From the NCBI GenBank assembly GCA_023634235.1, contig JAMKCF010000013.1:1612001-1676000 (forward strand): a stretch of 64,000 nt of DNA. Direction: 5' to 3'. How positions within the stretch are numbered: the stretch's first letter is position 1; each line of letters begins with the position of its first letter. Source of the DNA: Pisaster brevispinus. Its lineage: Eukaryota; Echinodermata; Asteroidea; Forcipulatida; Asteriidae. Below, one piece after another: positions 1 through 12,100 of this stretch. The position numbers and the translations under genes were made by a program. Below the pieces are notes generated by a model that was not told where the DNA came from, did not search any database, and saw nothing but the letters and a program-made list of their open reading frames with translations.

Positions 1-197
1 GAAAGATTTGTAAGAAGATTTTTTTAAAGGTTGAAAAAAAATAAATAAATAAGTAAGTAAAACGTGGAATAAACTGTGCAAGTTCGCGCGTATTCGAACA
101 TAGGAACATTAAAGTGTTGAAGTTTGTTTCCTTTACGCGTTAAAGCAATGTACATGGGACCAAAGTGGTCCCAAAGATGTTTGAATCTATAACTGAC
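1..197 (-). other. Left-edge intron after exon 36
   Basis: Starts with donor GTCAGT at 197. The next ABCA exon is outside the window. Although the reading frame stays open for some distance past the donor, that sequence does not resemble the family, so it is treated as intron. Confidence 0.7.
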
Positions 198-3100
198 CAA
201 GTCCCAGCAGAGCGCTGTCACCCAGTACATGGTTCGATTGACCCCACTGACAATCTGGAGATGCTTGGACTTGGAGACTCTCTCCATGATTAAGAAGACC
301 ACAAAGCTGGCCGGAACAAAGGCGAGAGCAAACACCACGAACAAAGCTGTGCCTAGGTTGATCGGAAGTTGCTTCCTGTGGTTTGAAAACGAACACAGAA
401 GTTTAGGAGTTTGTTGGAAGTGAAGGGTCCTAATAATTTACAAACTGACCCTATCTTTATCTTGTTCTGCCTCCTTTACTGTGAGTGGTGTAGTTGGGCC
501 GGAGTCGACGGATGGTGGAGAAGTGTGTCCGCCTTTTGGGTGGCTGTGTACTATGACCAACACCTTGGTGAACACACTTGCTCAAATTATTAAAAACTAA
601 CTTACGATAAATAAATATATTACCTACCCTAAACTGAAGCAATACCTAAGCTAAGAAAAAGACCTAATAAAATGTGCTGACAGGACTAAGCTAAAACACT
701 TGTGTCAACTCTGGTAGTCTTGTAGAGAAGAGAGACAGAGAGAGTGGGAACACCCAGCTATATCATTCTAGCCTCAGTGTCCTGCCTAATCATGCATGAA
801 AATAACAATAGGCTACCTGCAGGCTTAGATGCCCTGGGATATCCAGGTATAAGTTTAAATAAAGGTACTGCGGACTAGAGGTGGTGACTTGATACAAAAA
901 GTGGTCACTACAGAAGCAATCAAGGGCAATCAAGAACTGGTAAAACAAGGATGAGATTTGCCAAATTAAAAAAAACCTCCTGAAACAGACACAGACACCT
1001 CCCGGATGTTACAATGCAGGAGGTTTACAGACTCTGTGCATCACCAGAAACACTACACTACAAGTTTGAACACAATTTTTTTGTGTAGCAACCTCAGGAA
1101 GAGCAAACACTGGTACCACTGCTGAGCAAAAGTAAGCAGGAAACCAGTCACACACAACACCATAGGACAGGGTTATTTTGGCTGGTAACCTTATTGAGGT
1201 AAGCAAAATTGTTGTGTGCTTTGTTAACTTTTGTGTTTAAGCAGCTCTATAAAATTTGGTGATTGGGAGATTTTCTTAGACTTGTGAGACCTGAGATAAT
1301 GAGGCCATGGTGTATGAAATGGGCATGGATGGAGAAGTCTGAACTTACATGACAAGCTCGTCCAGCTGTTCTGTTGTCAGGTTGATAGGGTAGTTGAACG
1401 TAGAGATGCCGTACTCGCTGCGTACCGATTCGTCAATGTGACCACGGAACAGCATATTGTTAGCCACGTTGATGAAGGCTGGGAGGGCGTGGTAGCCTTC
1501 GTTATCCCACCACACCTAGAGATCCAAGAACAACCCAAGATTACAAATCAAGAAGCCTACTAATATCTCAACACCCCCTTCTATTCAATAGATGTTTGAG
1601 CCTGAAACCAGGCTTTCTGCTTTGTCTCACCATACACTCTTGATTTGCTGAGATGTAGAACAAAGAGCCATTCCAGCAGCTTTATTCCACGAGCTGCATC
1701 TCTTTGGAACTCCTTGACTGGTGCATGTTTCCCTCCATCCTACAAGCTAGACTGTTTTAAGAGGAATATCAACTCCTACCTTCAGCTCACCTGAATTTTG
1801 TTTTTATCTTAAATGTTTTCTTCTTGTCGCCCCTTAGCAAGAGTGGCTTTTAGCCTTAACTGTGGCAAACTTGCATCCAAAAAATAATCACTGAAGCTCA
1901 CAAGCCTGAGGAAATCTGTAAACAACTGAACAAGGGTGCTTGCAGAAACACCGGGGTAAACCCCAACTCTTCCACGATAAGTTGTTTTCTGGTTTCTTTT
2001 AAGTGCACTACCAATCTTAGTACAAAGGACCTCTGGCTTAATGTACCGTCTGAAGAACAAAGCAATTACGGTAAAATATCTTGCTCAAGGACACAAGTGT
2101 CACGGCCAAGACTCAAACCCATACTCTGCTGATCAGAAACACAAGGGCTTGAGTCCAATGCTTTTAACCGGTTGGCCACGCCAAGCCACATAAAAACATA
2201 AGAAAAAAACGGTTACCTTGACGTTCTGGAATCGTGCCAGTGACAACATGACTGCGTAGATCTCCGCAATTGTTATGTTTTCTGGGACAAGTTCCTGTCG
2301 AGAAATGACAATTCCTTTAAATTAAAGGTAAATATACACCGCAATGAGATTTAAAGCACACAGCCGACATTGTCAATGACCAGGGCTTGATTTCACAAAG
2401 AGCTAAGATTGATCTATAACTGCGAATCAGTCTTAATAATAATAATAATAATAATACCAACACTTACAAAGCGCCCTAATCATGCAGGCATGCTCTAAGG
2501 CGCTGAACATAGTTATATGATTAAATTGCACAAGTCAAAAGCTTAACAGATACAATTGTATGGACAAATTAAAATAATTTAAGAAACTGAATAATAACAA
2601 GTAGGAGTAAATCTTAATTGCTAAGCAAAGTGTGATGTCACAATACAAATCACTATGGTGATACTGACAACTCATCTTAAGATAAATCCCGTGAGGTGAG
2701 GTGAGGCTATTTCTTCAGCCTCATTACCAATCAACCCAAATATGGCCTACATACGTTAGACTGGAATCCAGAGGGCAGTTGGCTGGGTGTCTGGCTGGTG
2801 TCCGTGTTCTCCAAACCATCAAGTATTTCTTTGGAGATGTTTAGGGTGAGGGGGGCCATGTCATCCCTCTCCAAGAAGCTAACTCCACCAAATCTGCTCC
2901 AACAAAAGAACACAAATTACAGAGCTTTTTTCTCCAACTTCTGTTGCGAAGAAAATGCTGACTCTGGTATGAATCAACATAATGCAGCCATCCTTGTCTA
3001 ATTCCCTGAATACTCTTTGGCAATAATAGAACTAAATCTCATATAATAGAAGAGGGGCAGACTAGTCACCCTTCTAGCCTTGTAAACCCGCTATAAAGAG

Positions 3101-6100
3101 TTGCCGATAGACGCCATCTTTACGGGCAACTTGTGTTGTGGCTTTGAGCTGCATCAAGCGTTTTGATTTTTCAATCCAGCCAATGGTTCAAAGACCAATC
3201 AGAGGTGCATTTTTTGCGGTCGTAACCAATAACTGTTTCGGTCAGTGGCCCGTGATTACTCAATAGCAAGTTCAACCAAAACAGTTTTTGGTTACGACTG
3301 CGAAAATGCACCCCATGCAAGGAATCTGATATAGAACCTTGCTTACCCGAGCAGTATTTAGGCATTACGCATAGTTGAGAATTTTTTTAAAAGGACTGTC
3401 ATTGCCCGAAAAGATGGCCGAATTAACACTGCATAATACTAAGCAGGAAATAACTAAACACACATTGTATCAAGTGTAAGGCGGTAACTCATGTGGCTGC
3501 TGTGGGTGCGGCAGCTGCTAAGGATGTTGCTATGGGCACCCATCAACGCTTGTTCATGTGACAATCAAACCGCAGCAGCAGGGGCAGCCGCTAAATCCTT
3601 CTGCAGATGAGCAGAGTATATTGTTCTGAATAGAGAGACTCCACATTCTCTCAACCCCGGTTCTTCTCAGAACCAACGCTCCTCCCAATAGAGCTTTTCA
3701 TTCAAACTAGATATTTTCTTACTTCCTGTACCATGCAAAGCTTATAATCTTGCTTCATTTACGGGAAAAACTCCATTAAAGAATTTTCCGAGTTTTGGAC
3801 ACGAAACTCGGAAAACTATTCACCCTTTTCACCAACTAGGTGCGTTTACATTGAATTACATGGTCATTTGAGCCTCTTTCTTTAATAGAGCTTTCCCGTA
3901 ATGTGTAATCAGTTGACTGATAATTTGTTTGTGATAGCACTCCGCACTAATGCCGCCATTTTTAATTTGATTCTAGAATGGAGTAATCCCTACACCGCTC
4001 ACATAGGAAGCTAACCTGGGATGGTGCGTTGGTGATGTTATTGGTCCACAGTGAAAAGTGCAGAAAGTAATACAAGAAAATGTGGTGCGTTATTTACAAA
4101 ATACCCATAAGTCAGACAAACAATCCACCACTAGCTCTAACGTGATCACAGCATCGGTGCGCCAGGCTGCAGTAGTGCGCCAGAACGCGCAAGTAAACAC
4201 AAAGCTTGGACATGTACGCGCAAGCTTTGACCTGTTGTCTGAGATCCTGGTACTGAGCTTCAATTTTTGAGCATTTAGTGAGGAGTGCTGTTGTTGTACA
4301 ATGTATCTTTCACTAAACTTACCTCTTCCAAATGTAGTCCTTCGTCGTTGTCTTTAGGTAGTTGCTGACATTTGTGTCTGAGTAATTCTGGAGGATGTCC
4401 GTGCTGGGGGTAACTCTCTCGGGAGGGGGAGGTCCTTCTGCCCCCTCGTCGCATCTCTCAAAGCCCTTGCCGGTACAATTGCAATACAGTGATTCATTCA
4501 GGAATTTCTGGTAGAGGGCTGGGTCCATGGATTCGGTGTGCCAGTCGGTGGATTCTTGAGGGGCACAGCTGAACCCACTTAAATGAAAAAGAAAAAAAAT
4601 CAAGCAGTTTTGAATCAAGGATTTTATTTCAAAATGCTTTGAGATCTGTAGACCTCTTGAAAAATGGTGTCATCAAGTACTTTATTTAGAATTTGCAAAT
4701 AAGAACATGTAATTTGACAGCTGTGGGCCGCAAGCGCAGAATTCCATGGTAAGCAGAGGGCCATGAAATTGGGCCCAGATAGAGCTATGCTGTACACCGA
4801 ATCAATCAAACTAAGACAGTACCCTCAGATTGTTTTTCTTTCTGCAGGATTGGGGTTGGGGGATAGTAAGAGTTGGCGCAATAACTTACTCTTTACGAAA
4901 TGGATTATCAGCCATACATCTTGTACTAATGCCCGGGTGATCATTGGTCATGCTGTCCTCCATTCCTTGAGACAACATTTCCCCGGGATTGTCGTTGCTG
5001 TAGAAGATGTAATTGGATTCACCGGTTAGCCACGGTACCATGGGGAGTGGCTTTGTGTCGGGTTGTGGCGGAAGAAGGACTCCAAACAACATGGCGAAGG
5101 TCACAAAGACAACTGGCAGAATGACCTACACATATTGCAAACAAAACAAATCATAAAAAAGAGAAGTACAGTGGCTGAAACAGTGACAGTTTTAAACAAG
5201 TTTAAAGGCTGTGTCACACAGGGCAAATTGTTTCAGGCAACTTGGAGTCAACCAACTTCACTGAATGCAAAATGAACACTTCAGCAACATACGAGACAAT
5301 CTTCTAGCTGTAGCTCACTATTCCCAAGAAGAAAAAAAAAGAAGACAAAACTGAAAATGAAATGGATTGTCTTCTTTGAACTGGTTGCCTGTAAATTGCC
5401 ATGCGTGTCATGGTCGAGTGGTCAAGCACACCAGACTCAAACTCTGGTGTTTCTGATAAGCGGGTATGGGTTCGAGTCCCGGTCTTGACACTTGTGTCCT
5501 AAAGCAAGACACCTAACCATTATTGCTTCATTCTTTGGATGGGACATAAAGCCTATGTCCCGTGTGTTGTGTAATGCCTGTAAAAGAACCCAGTTACACA
5601 TCGCGAAGAGAATCGGACTTACTCAGGCGAGTTAATAACAGTTTCACTGTTTATCTTAATGTAAACAACATTTTAGGAAGAATATCATAACTGCTACATG
5701 TGCCTCACAAATTGTTCCTGGGCCCAATTTCATAAAGCCGTTAAGCAGAAAATTCTGCCTCGCAAATTTCTTTACTTAGCAAGAAATAAGCGGGGGACCA
5801 GTGGCAACAATGTAAACTTTGTGGAATGTTGGCTGGTAACCTGTTTCTGCTAAGCAAGATTTTTCTGTGTTTAGCAAGTTTTTGTGCTTACAGGCTTTAC
5901 GAAATTGGGCCCTGATCACAAAGCTCTCAGAAATTGTTTCGGTCGGTGAATTTTACATCAGAAATTTGTTTCTGTTCAGAGTCGCCATTCCAGGGACTGC
6001 CCGTCCGAGGCAACATTCTCACCTGTGCAAAGAAGCCCTTAACGCTTCGCCTGAAGTGATGGAATCTCTTGAGGAAGAGGGCGTAACACTGTCTGCGTAT

Positions 6101-9100
6101 CAGGGTCAATCCGCGCACCTGACGACCGCTCAAGTCTTTAGCCCGGGCTTCAGAGTTTTCTGCGTCTGGCATACGCACACTGGACACTTGGACTACATCA
6201 GACAAAAATATTACATTTAAAAGGGTTGCCGAACACGTACTTCAGAAAAGGCGGGAAACATAGTTAAAAGTACAGTTCTGAACATAATGCTAAATATCTG
6301 AACATTCTTTTAAAAGCTTACATGCATGTTACACATGTTTTCAATTTCATCACGTATTTGAATGTATGTTAGCATTGCTAGAATACAATAAACTGAAAAT
6401 AAAGCAAATTAAACAGTCAGCACATTTTTGTGGAACGTTACTTAACTCATCACTGTTAGTTAAAACTTCAAAATAAAACTTTGAAACGGCTGTCCATACT
6501 GTATTTGGAACACCATCAAAGCAAACACCATGTTGTTAAGTGACTTGCATTTTCAGTGATCAACATGCCATGTTGTTAATTTCAATTTCAGTTCAAATCT
6601 AGCAATTTTTGTTTATTTTGAAACTCATGTAGCATGTTAACAGGCAAATAAACGAGCATGGTTTGTTTGCCAAAGCTTTGACTAGGGTGCCCCTTCATAT
6701 TTGTCCTGCAGACAATTTGATTTTTCTGACAGGAGTGTCCTTTACCAGTCTGCCTTGCAAAAAAATAAAAAGGGCTCAATTTGGAAGAGTCGGCTAAGTT
6801 CAACAAATTGTTAACCACAGCAAATTCTTGCTTATCACAAATGGATCACCAGCCAAAATGCTGTGACATTTAATTTGTTGCAATTGGTGCCCTGCAATTT
6901 TTTATTTTATTTATTTTTTTAAAGCAATAAACTAAGTGCCTTCTGAGACCTGCTGGGAAAAGGTTACTGCGGTGGGATTCGAACCAACGACTCCCCACAT
7001 TCTAGAGCAGTTGTCTTAACCGCTCGAGAGGCTAGTTCAAATCCTTTGATTAGCAGCATCTACTGCAAACAACGTTAACTGATGTAATAATTGCATCAAG
7101 CCTAAAGGATATTTTGGTTTTACCAGCGTCGCCCCTTAACACTGGTCCGCTGGCGTAATGCCAGTCAAATCACCCCAAGGACCAGTCAAAATACTCTCCA
7201 AGTGGTCCGGCTGGCTAGTTCAGTGTTGAAACGCATCCCTATTTAATACAAAGTATGGACTATAGTGAAAAAGCTGACGTACCAGTGAAATGACAAGCTA
7301 ACTGGTCCTGCTGGCCAGTCACTGAAAAAGTTAAGGACAAACCCTGTTTACCCTAAACAGAAGAATATTTTGGTTTTACCACACTAACAACAATATGTGG
7401 TAAGAACTAAGACCAGGGATGAGAGTCATTGTTGTTAAAAAAGTCTGAAACTACATGTTGGATCCAAATTTGAGGACATAGGGCCTACTTGAAATGATGG
7501 CGTTTCTACCTTTTGGTAACCCCTAGGGAGGCTTTGGAAGTCAAATGGCTTTTAGGAACAGTGTCCTAAGCACTAGTGAAGTAGATCAAAGTGTCAGTCT
7601 TTAATTCTCTAAATTTTAATGTATGTGGAAAAATTAAAGTCTTTTTTTTATTCACCAGGATGACATAAAAAGTCTGAATTCAGACAAAAGTCTGAAAAAT
7701 CTCATCTCTGTAAGACAAATGCTTTCTGAGTCCTCAGGCATGTCAGGAGAAAAAAAACCCAGACAATTACTGGCTGCTGAGGTGGGATTTGAACCCAGGA
7801 CTTCTGCATTCTAGAGTTCGTCTTAACCGCTAGACACAGGCCGTATTCAAATTTAAGCGGCAAAAGCTATGGCTATGACTGTTGCTAAGGGTGTTGCTAA
7901 GGACGTCCTATACTTTAACGCATGATAGCGCAGCGACCCAGCCGGAGCTGTAGCCACAAAATCAAGTACCACAAACAGTTCATTGATGTCATGAAGTTGA
8001 ACACATGTCCCTGTAAGTTAAATTCCAGGGCTGGCTGTAAAACAAAATTCACTTAAAAATCAATCAACTAGTTATCCTAATTATTTTCTACGTACATAGG
8101 CGTATAGCAGATCCTTAGCAATATCATAAAATCAAAGTAAAACAGTTTTCATGCAAGTTTATTTTTATAAAGGCATGCTTGAGTTCAAGTGAGCTATAAA
8201 CAGTCCAACCAAACCAGGGTAACATATACAGGGTAACACAACCGCTTGCAAGTAAACTAAAAGCATGCGCTAATCTAACCACCATGGAGGAGGGATGATT
8301 ATGTCTTCACCATCTGAAAAAAGCTGCAATAGATGAGGAGAAAGTTAAACAATAAAACGGAATGGATAGGATTACTGGAGATGGCCCAATTTCATGAAAC
8401 CCCTCCAAAATTCTGACTTAACAATTTGCATCTCGAGCATGACGCTTCATGGAGGCAAGGGAGACTCCGTGCTCTTAGTTATTGCCTCGGTGCCCCTTAA
8501 AAATGTTCCAGTGTCAATGCTTAATTCCCTCACAGAAGTGTCTCATAAGAATAAAATGCCTTGCCCTCAGGGACAACTCAAAAGTTGGAATGGTAGGAGC
8601 CTTCTAATGCGAGACTTTTGGGATGCTAGGTGGCAGCAGACACGGTAAAATCCATTGTTCTCGGAAATGTGCACATGCTCAGAACTACGTAAACAATGGA
8701 AATTTACATGGTAAGGCTACTGCTACCTTGTGTTCCAAAGTCTCCCAAAGTCTCCCATTGGGTTGGATAAGTATATCAACATGTGCTTATGGACCATTCC
8801 ATTGGACGGCCGGAGCGCTTCATTGGAACGCTCAAAATACTAATGCGCATCACTCTTATAGGATTACTCCAGTACCTTGGCAACAATGATGCGGTTCAGC
8901 AGAACATTCTGGCAGTCCAATGGATTGCGGGAATATTTTGGGGGGGCTAGAACAAACCCGTTTTTTGAGACACTCCATTGAAGGAATCAAGTATCAGGCC
9001 TGGTATCTGCTTAGTAAAAAAAATAGGCAGGGAACCACCAACAAGTAATGCACAACTGTACAGTGTGCTGGCTGCCCATGCTAAGCAGATTTGTGTGCTT

Positions 9101-12100
9101 AACTTGGGATACGTTGCCATCGCTTACATTGTAAGTCAAACAATGGAAACGTGCATGTGATGTGTCACGCACAACTCTCAGCCAATGATAGGCCTTCCTT
9201 TGACCTCAGTGAGGGCACTGTGTGAGCTTCCAACGTCATATGCAAGGGATATATCATGAAACTGAGCCATTGTGGTGGATTATGCAATATACATTTCAGA
9301 CAGTAATAACATCAGGACCTTTTTCGTGGTTTAGCCATCTTGTTTTTTCTCCAATCCAGATCATTGTAACCAAAGTGAGGCTGGGTAGAAACAAATATTC
9401 TGGTCTCTTTTTATGAAATGAGAATCAGAACTATGATTGTCACTGTTTACAAGCAGGGAACCTGACAAAAGATGGCTACACCATGACTGCAGTCATTCAA
9501 GAGACATCATAAAACAGAAACAAAACTCCTTGTAAAAAAAACCTTTGGGGGCCATTCAAAATAACCAATATAAAAGTTTGCAGTTGAATTTTTTTCGAAA
9601 TTGTTCTGGTTTTTTTAAAAAGTTGACTGACTACTCAATATAAATATTTTAGATCACTGCTCTCCCAGCTAAGGACAGTTTAATGGCTTTTTCCTGCCTT
9701 CCTGTAGCTCTACAGTTTTAAGGACTATTTTATGCAACTTTGTAATTGATGAAAAAGAGGAAATTGTCAACAGCACACAAAACTTTTGCCAAAAACTTTT
9801 TTGTCTACCGCTGCAACAAGGTGAGTGAACTATCAAGACAAGGCCTGATCAATGACAACGAAACAGTGCAGACAAAATTGAAAATTAAATTTTGTTTTTC
9901 AGCATCTTGCATATCTTTTGACCCAACCACCCACAATTTCGAAAAGAAGTCAAACACTTAATTGGCCCCCTAACATAGAAAAAATTAAAACAAAGAAATT
10001 ACATGCAAGTAAACAGATGAGCTAGTGATTTATGAGGAATTATTAAAACATGGCCGGTATGGGGATTTTCTTGGCATAAAAAAACAAAAACAAAAAAACC
10101 TAAACCATATAGACAACTCTTTTTTAACCGGTATGCTTAAGTGCTATGCATTGCGCCGCCATTGATGGGGTGCAGGCAGTGCAAGGTTTTGTACAAAAAG
10201 TCATGAAAAAAATTGTTGCCTTTTTACTTTTTGTGTGAATTACAAAGTGTCCTCCTCAATGATTTACACAGTTTCTCTGATAGGACAGGATGACATAATG
10301 ATGTAGAACATACTTAAACATTTGCAACTATAAACAGAGAGTAAATACTGAAATTCTGACAAAAAAATATTGCTGATGTATCACATTTTAAACATGACCG
10401 TGCAGTTTCCTGTGTCTATCACACTTAGACTCACCTTTTGTCTACGTTTTTTTTTTTTCAGTTTCTGTTTAATTGCAAACATTTGTGGCCAGCGTTCTAC
10501 AGGGAAATTGTGTAAATCATTGATCAAGGCACCTAATTCGCATAACTTATCAAAATACTCTTTATTTCCTTCTGTATAAAAACCTTGCGCTGCCAGCATC
10601 CTAGCAATGGCATCGCAGCACGCAGGAATTGTGTGTACGGGCTAAAAAAAAAGATTAGTTAAAACCTGAAGACTTCAGACCTGGACAAATTTCATAGAGC
10701 TGGTAAGAAGGAACTGTGCTTAGCAATATGTTTAGCAGAAGTATGCAGGATAGCAGTCGTTGGTAAAGACCATTTTCTAGCCGGACATGACCGCGTGAGA
10801 CGTTGCAATCACATAAAGCTCACTATTCCATTGGCTATAAAAATCTACCACGACTAATGAGCAAAACAGACAGTTGTAGTCAATGTCCGTATGACACAGG
10901 CAACTAAAATTATTGCAAACTGCAGGTTTATTCATTTCAACCATGTAGAACTCGCTCACTTAAACCCACATTTTGTGCAGAAAACTGAATAGATTATCAG
11001 TTGCAGAGACTTTTTTTTTCTATTCTGAGGAGCGGGGTATTTGTTGACAATTTTTTGGTGGTAGGAAGGCCTTGTTGAGGTGCTGGTCACCTGTTCCTCC
11101 TTACCACTCACTGGCTTGGTATTTTATAGAATTTTGTATTTGTATTCATTTTTACTTTCTCAGTCTAAGTTCTATTTTGTGGATTGTACCTTTTAACAAC
11201 TTTTAGTGCTTTGCCAGTAAAAAGTGTAATAAAATATATTTACCCAGTCAGTTTCCCTTGTGGTTTATTACTTGATATTTATTATTTAAAAAGTCGCATT
11301 CCCTTAAGGTGATCCCGTAGCTGCCGCTTCCCAGGTTGTATCGTAAACTTGGGTGTGATCCCTGGCTACATGGCAGCTAACGGTTGAATGGCTTCTGACT
11401 GGCACCCACGAACAAAGATATTGACTAATAGGGAGACCGCAAACATAGGGCTGGATAGCTCAGTTGGTAGAGCGCCGATACGTTAATCCGGAGGTCGTTG
11501 GTTCAAGTCCCGCTCCAGTCAATTTTTCTTTGTTCAAACCCAAATTAATTAAAATAAAATAAATAAAATAAATACGGGTTGAATTCAATTAACTTAGCTT
11601 GAAATCTGGCCTCTACCAGTTTGAAGAAAAAAAAAAGCAAAGCAAGGCTGTATTTCTACCAGTGCAAATTAGCCTTTCCATTGAAATTGTCTAATTCCAC
11701 TCACTTAGTGTGCAGACACTATTGGTTGGCAAACACCATTGAGTTATGCATTAGGCAGATGCACAAATGCGTGATGTTCTCTCATTTTGCCAGCCAGTAG
11801 TCTTAGTGCACACGCGTGATGTGTAATTCACATATTTCATTGGAAAGGTATATTGATCAATGTGCAAATTAGATCTCTGACGCTTATTGAGCACAAGGCC
11901 AATAGCCTATTTTGGCAGGCATGTTCTTGTCTTTGTTTTTGTGAATAGCAGATCTATGAAAATAAACCCTGCCTTAATTTCACTGTGCAAGAAATATACA
12001 CGTAGTGCTTAGCAGTTTTTGAGTTAAGCAAAACTTAGCAGGGGCCTAGTTATAAATGGCGAGCATCAAATGGTGTTTACTTGAAAAAATATGCCAATAC

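Noticed and set aside
11448..11522. Possible functional tRNA gene
   Set aside because: Head belongs to a dispersed family with the same flanks, arms are imperfect and the anticodon loop is abnormal; it is a SINE head.
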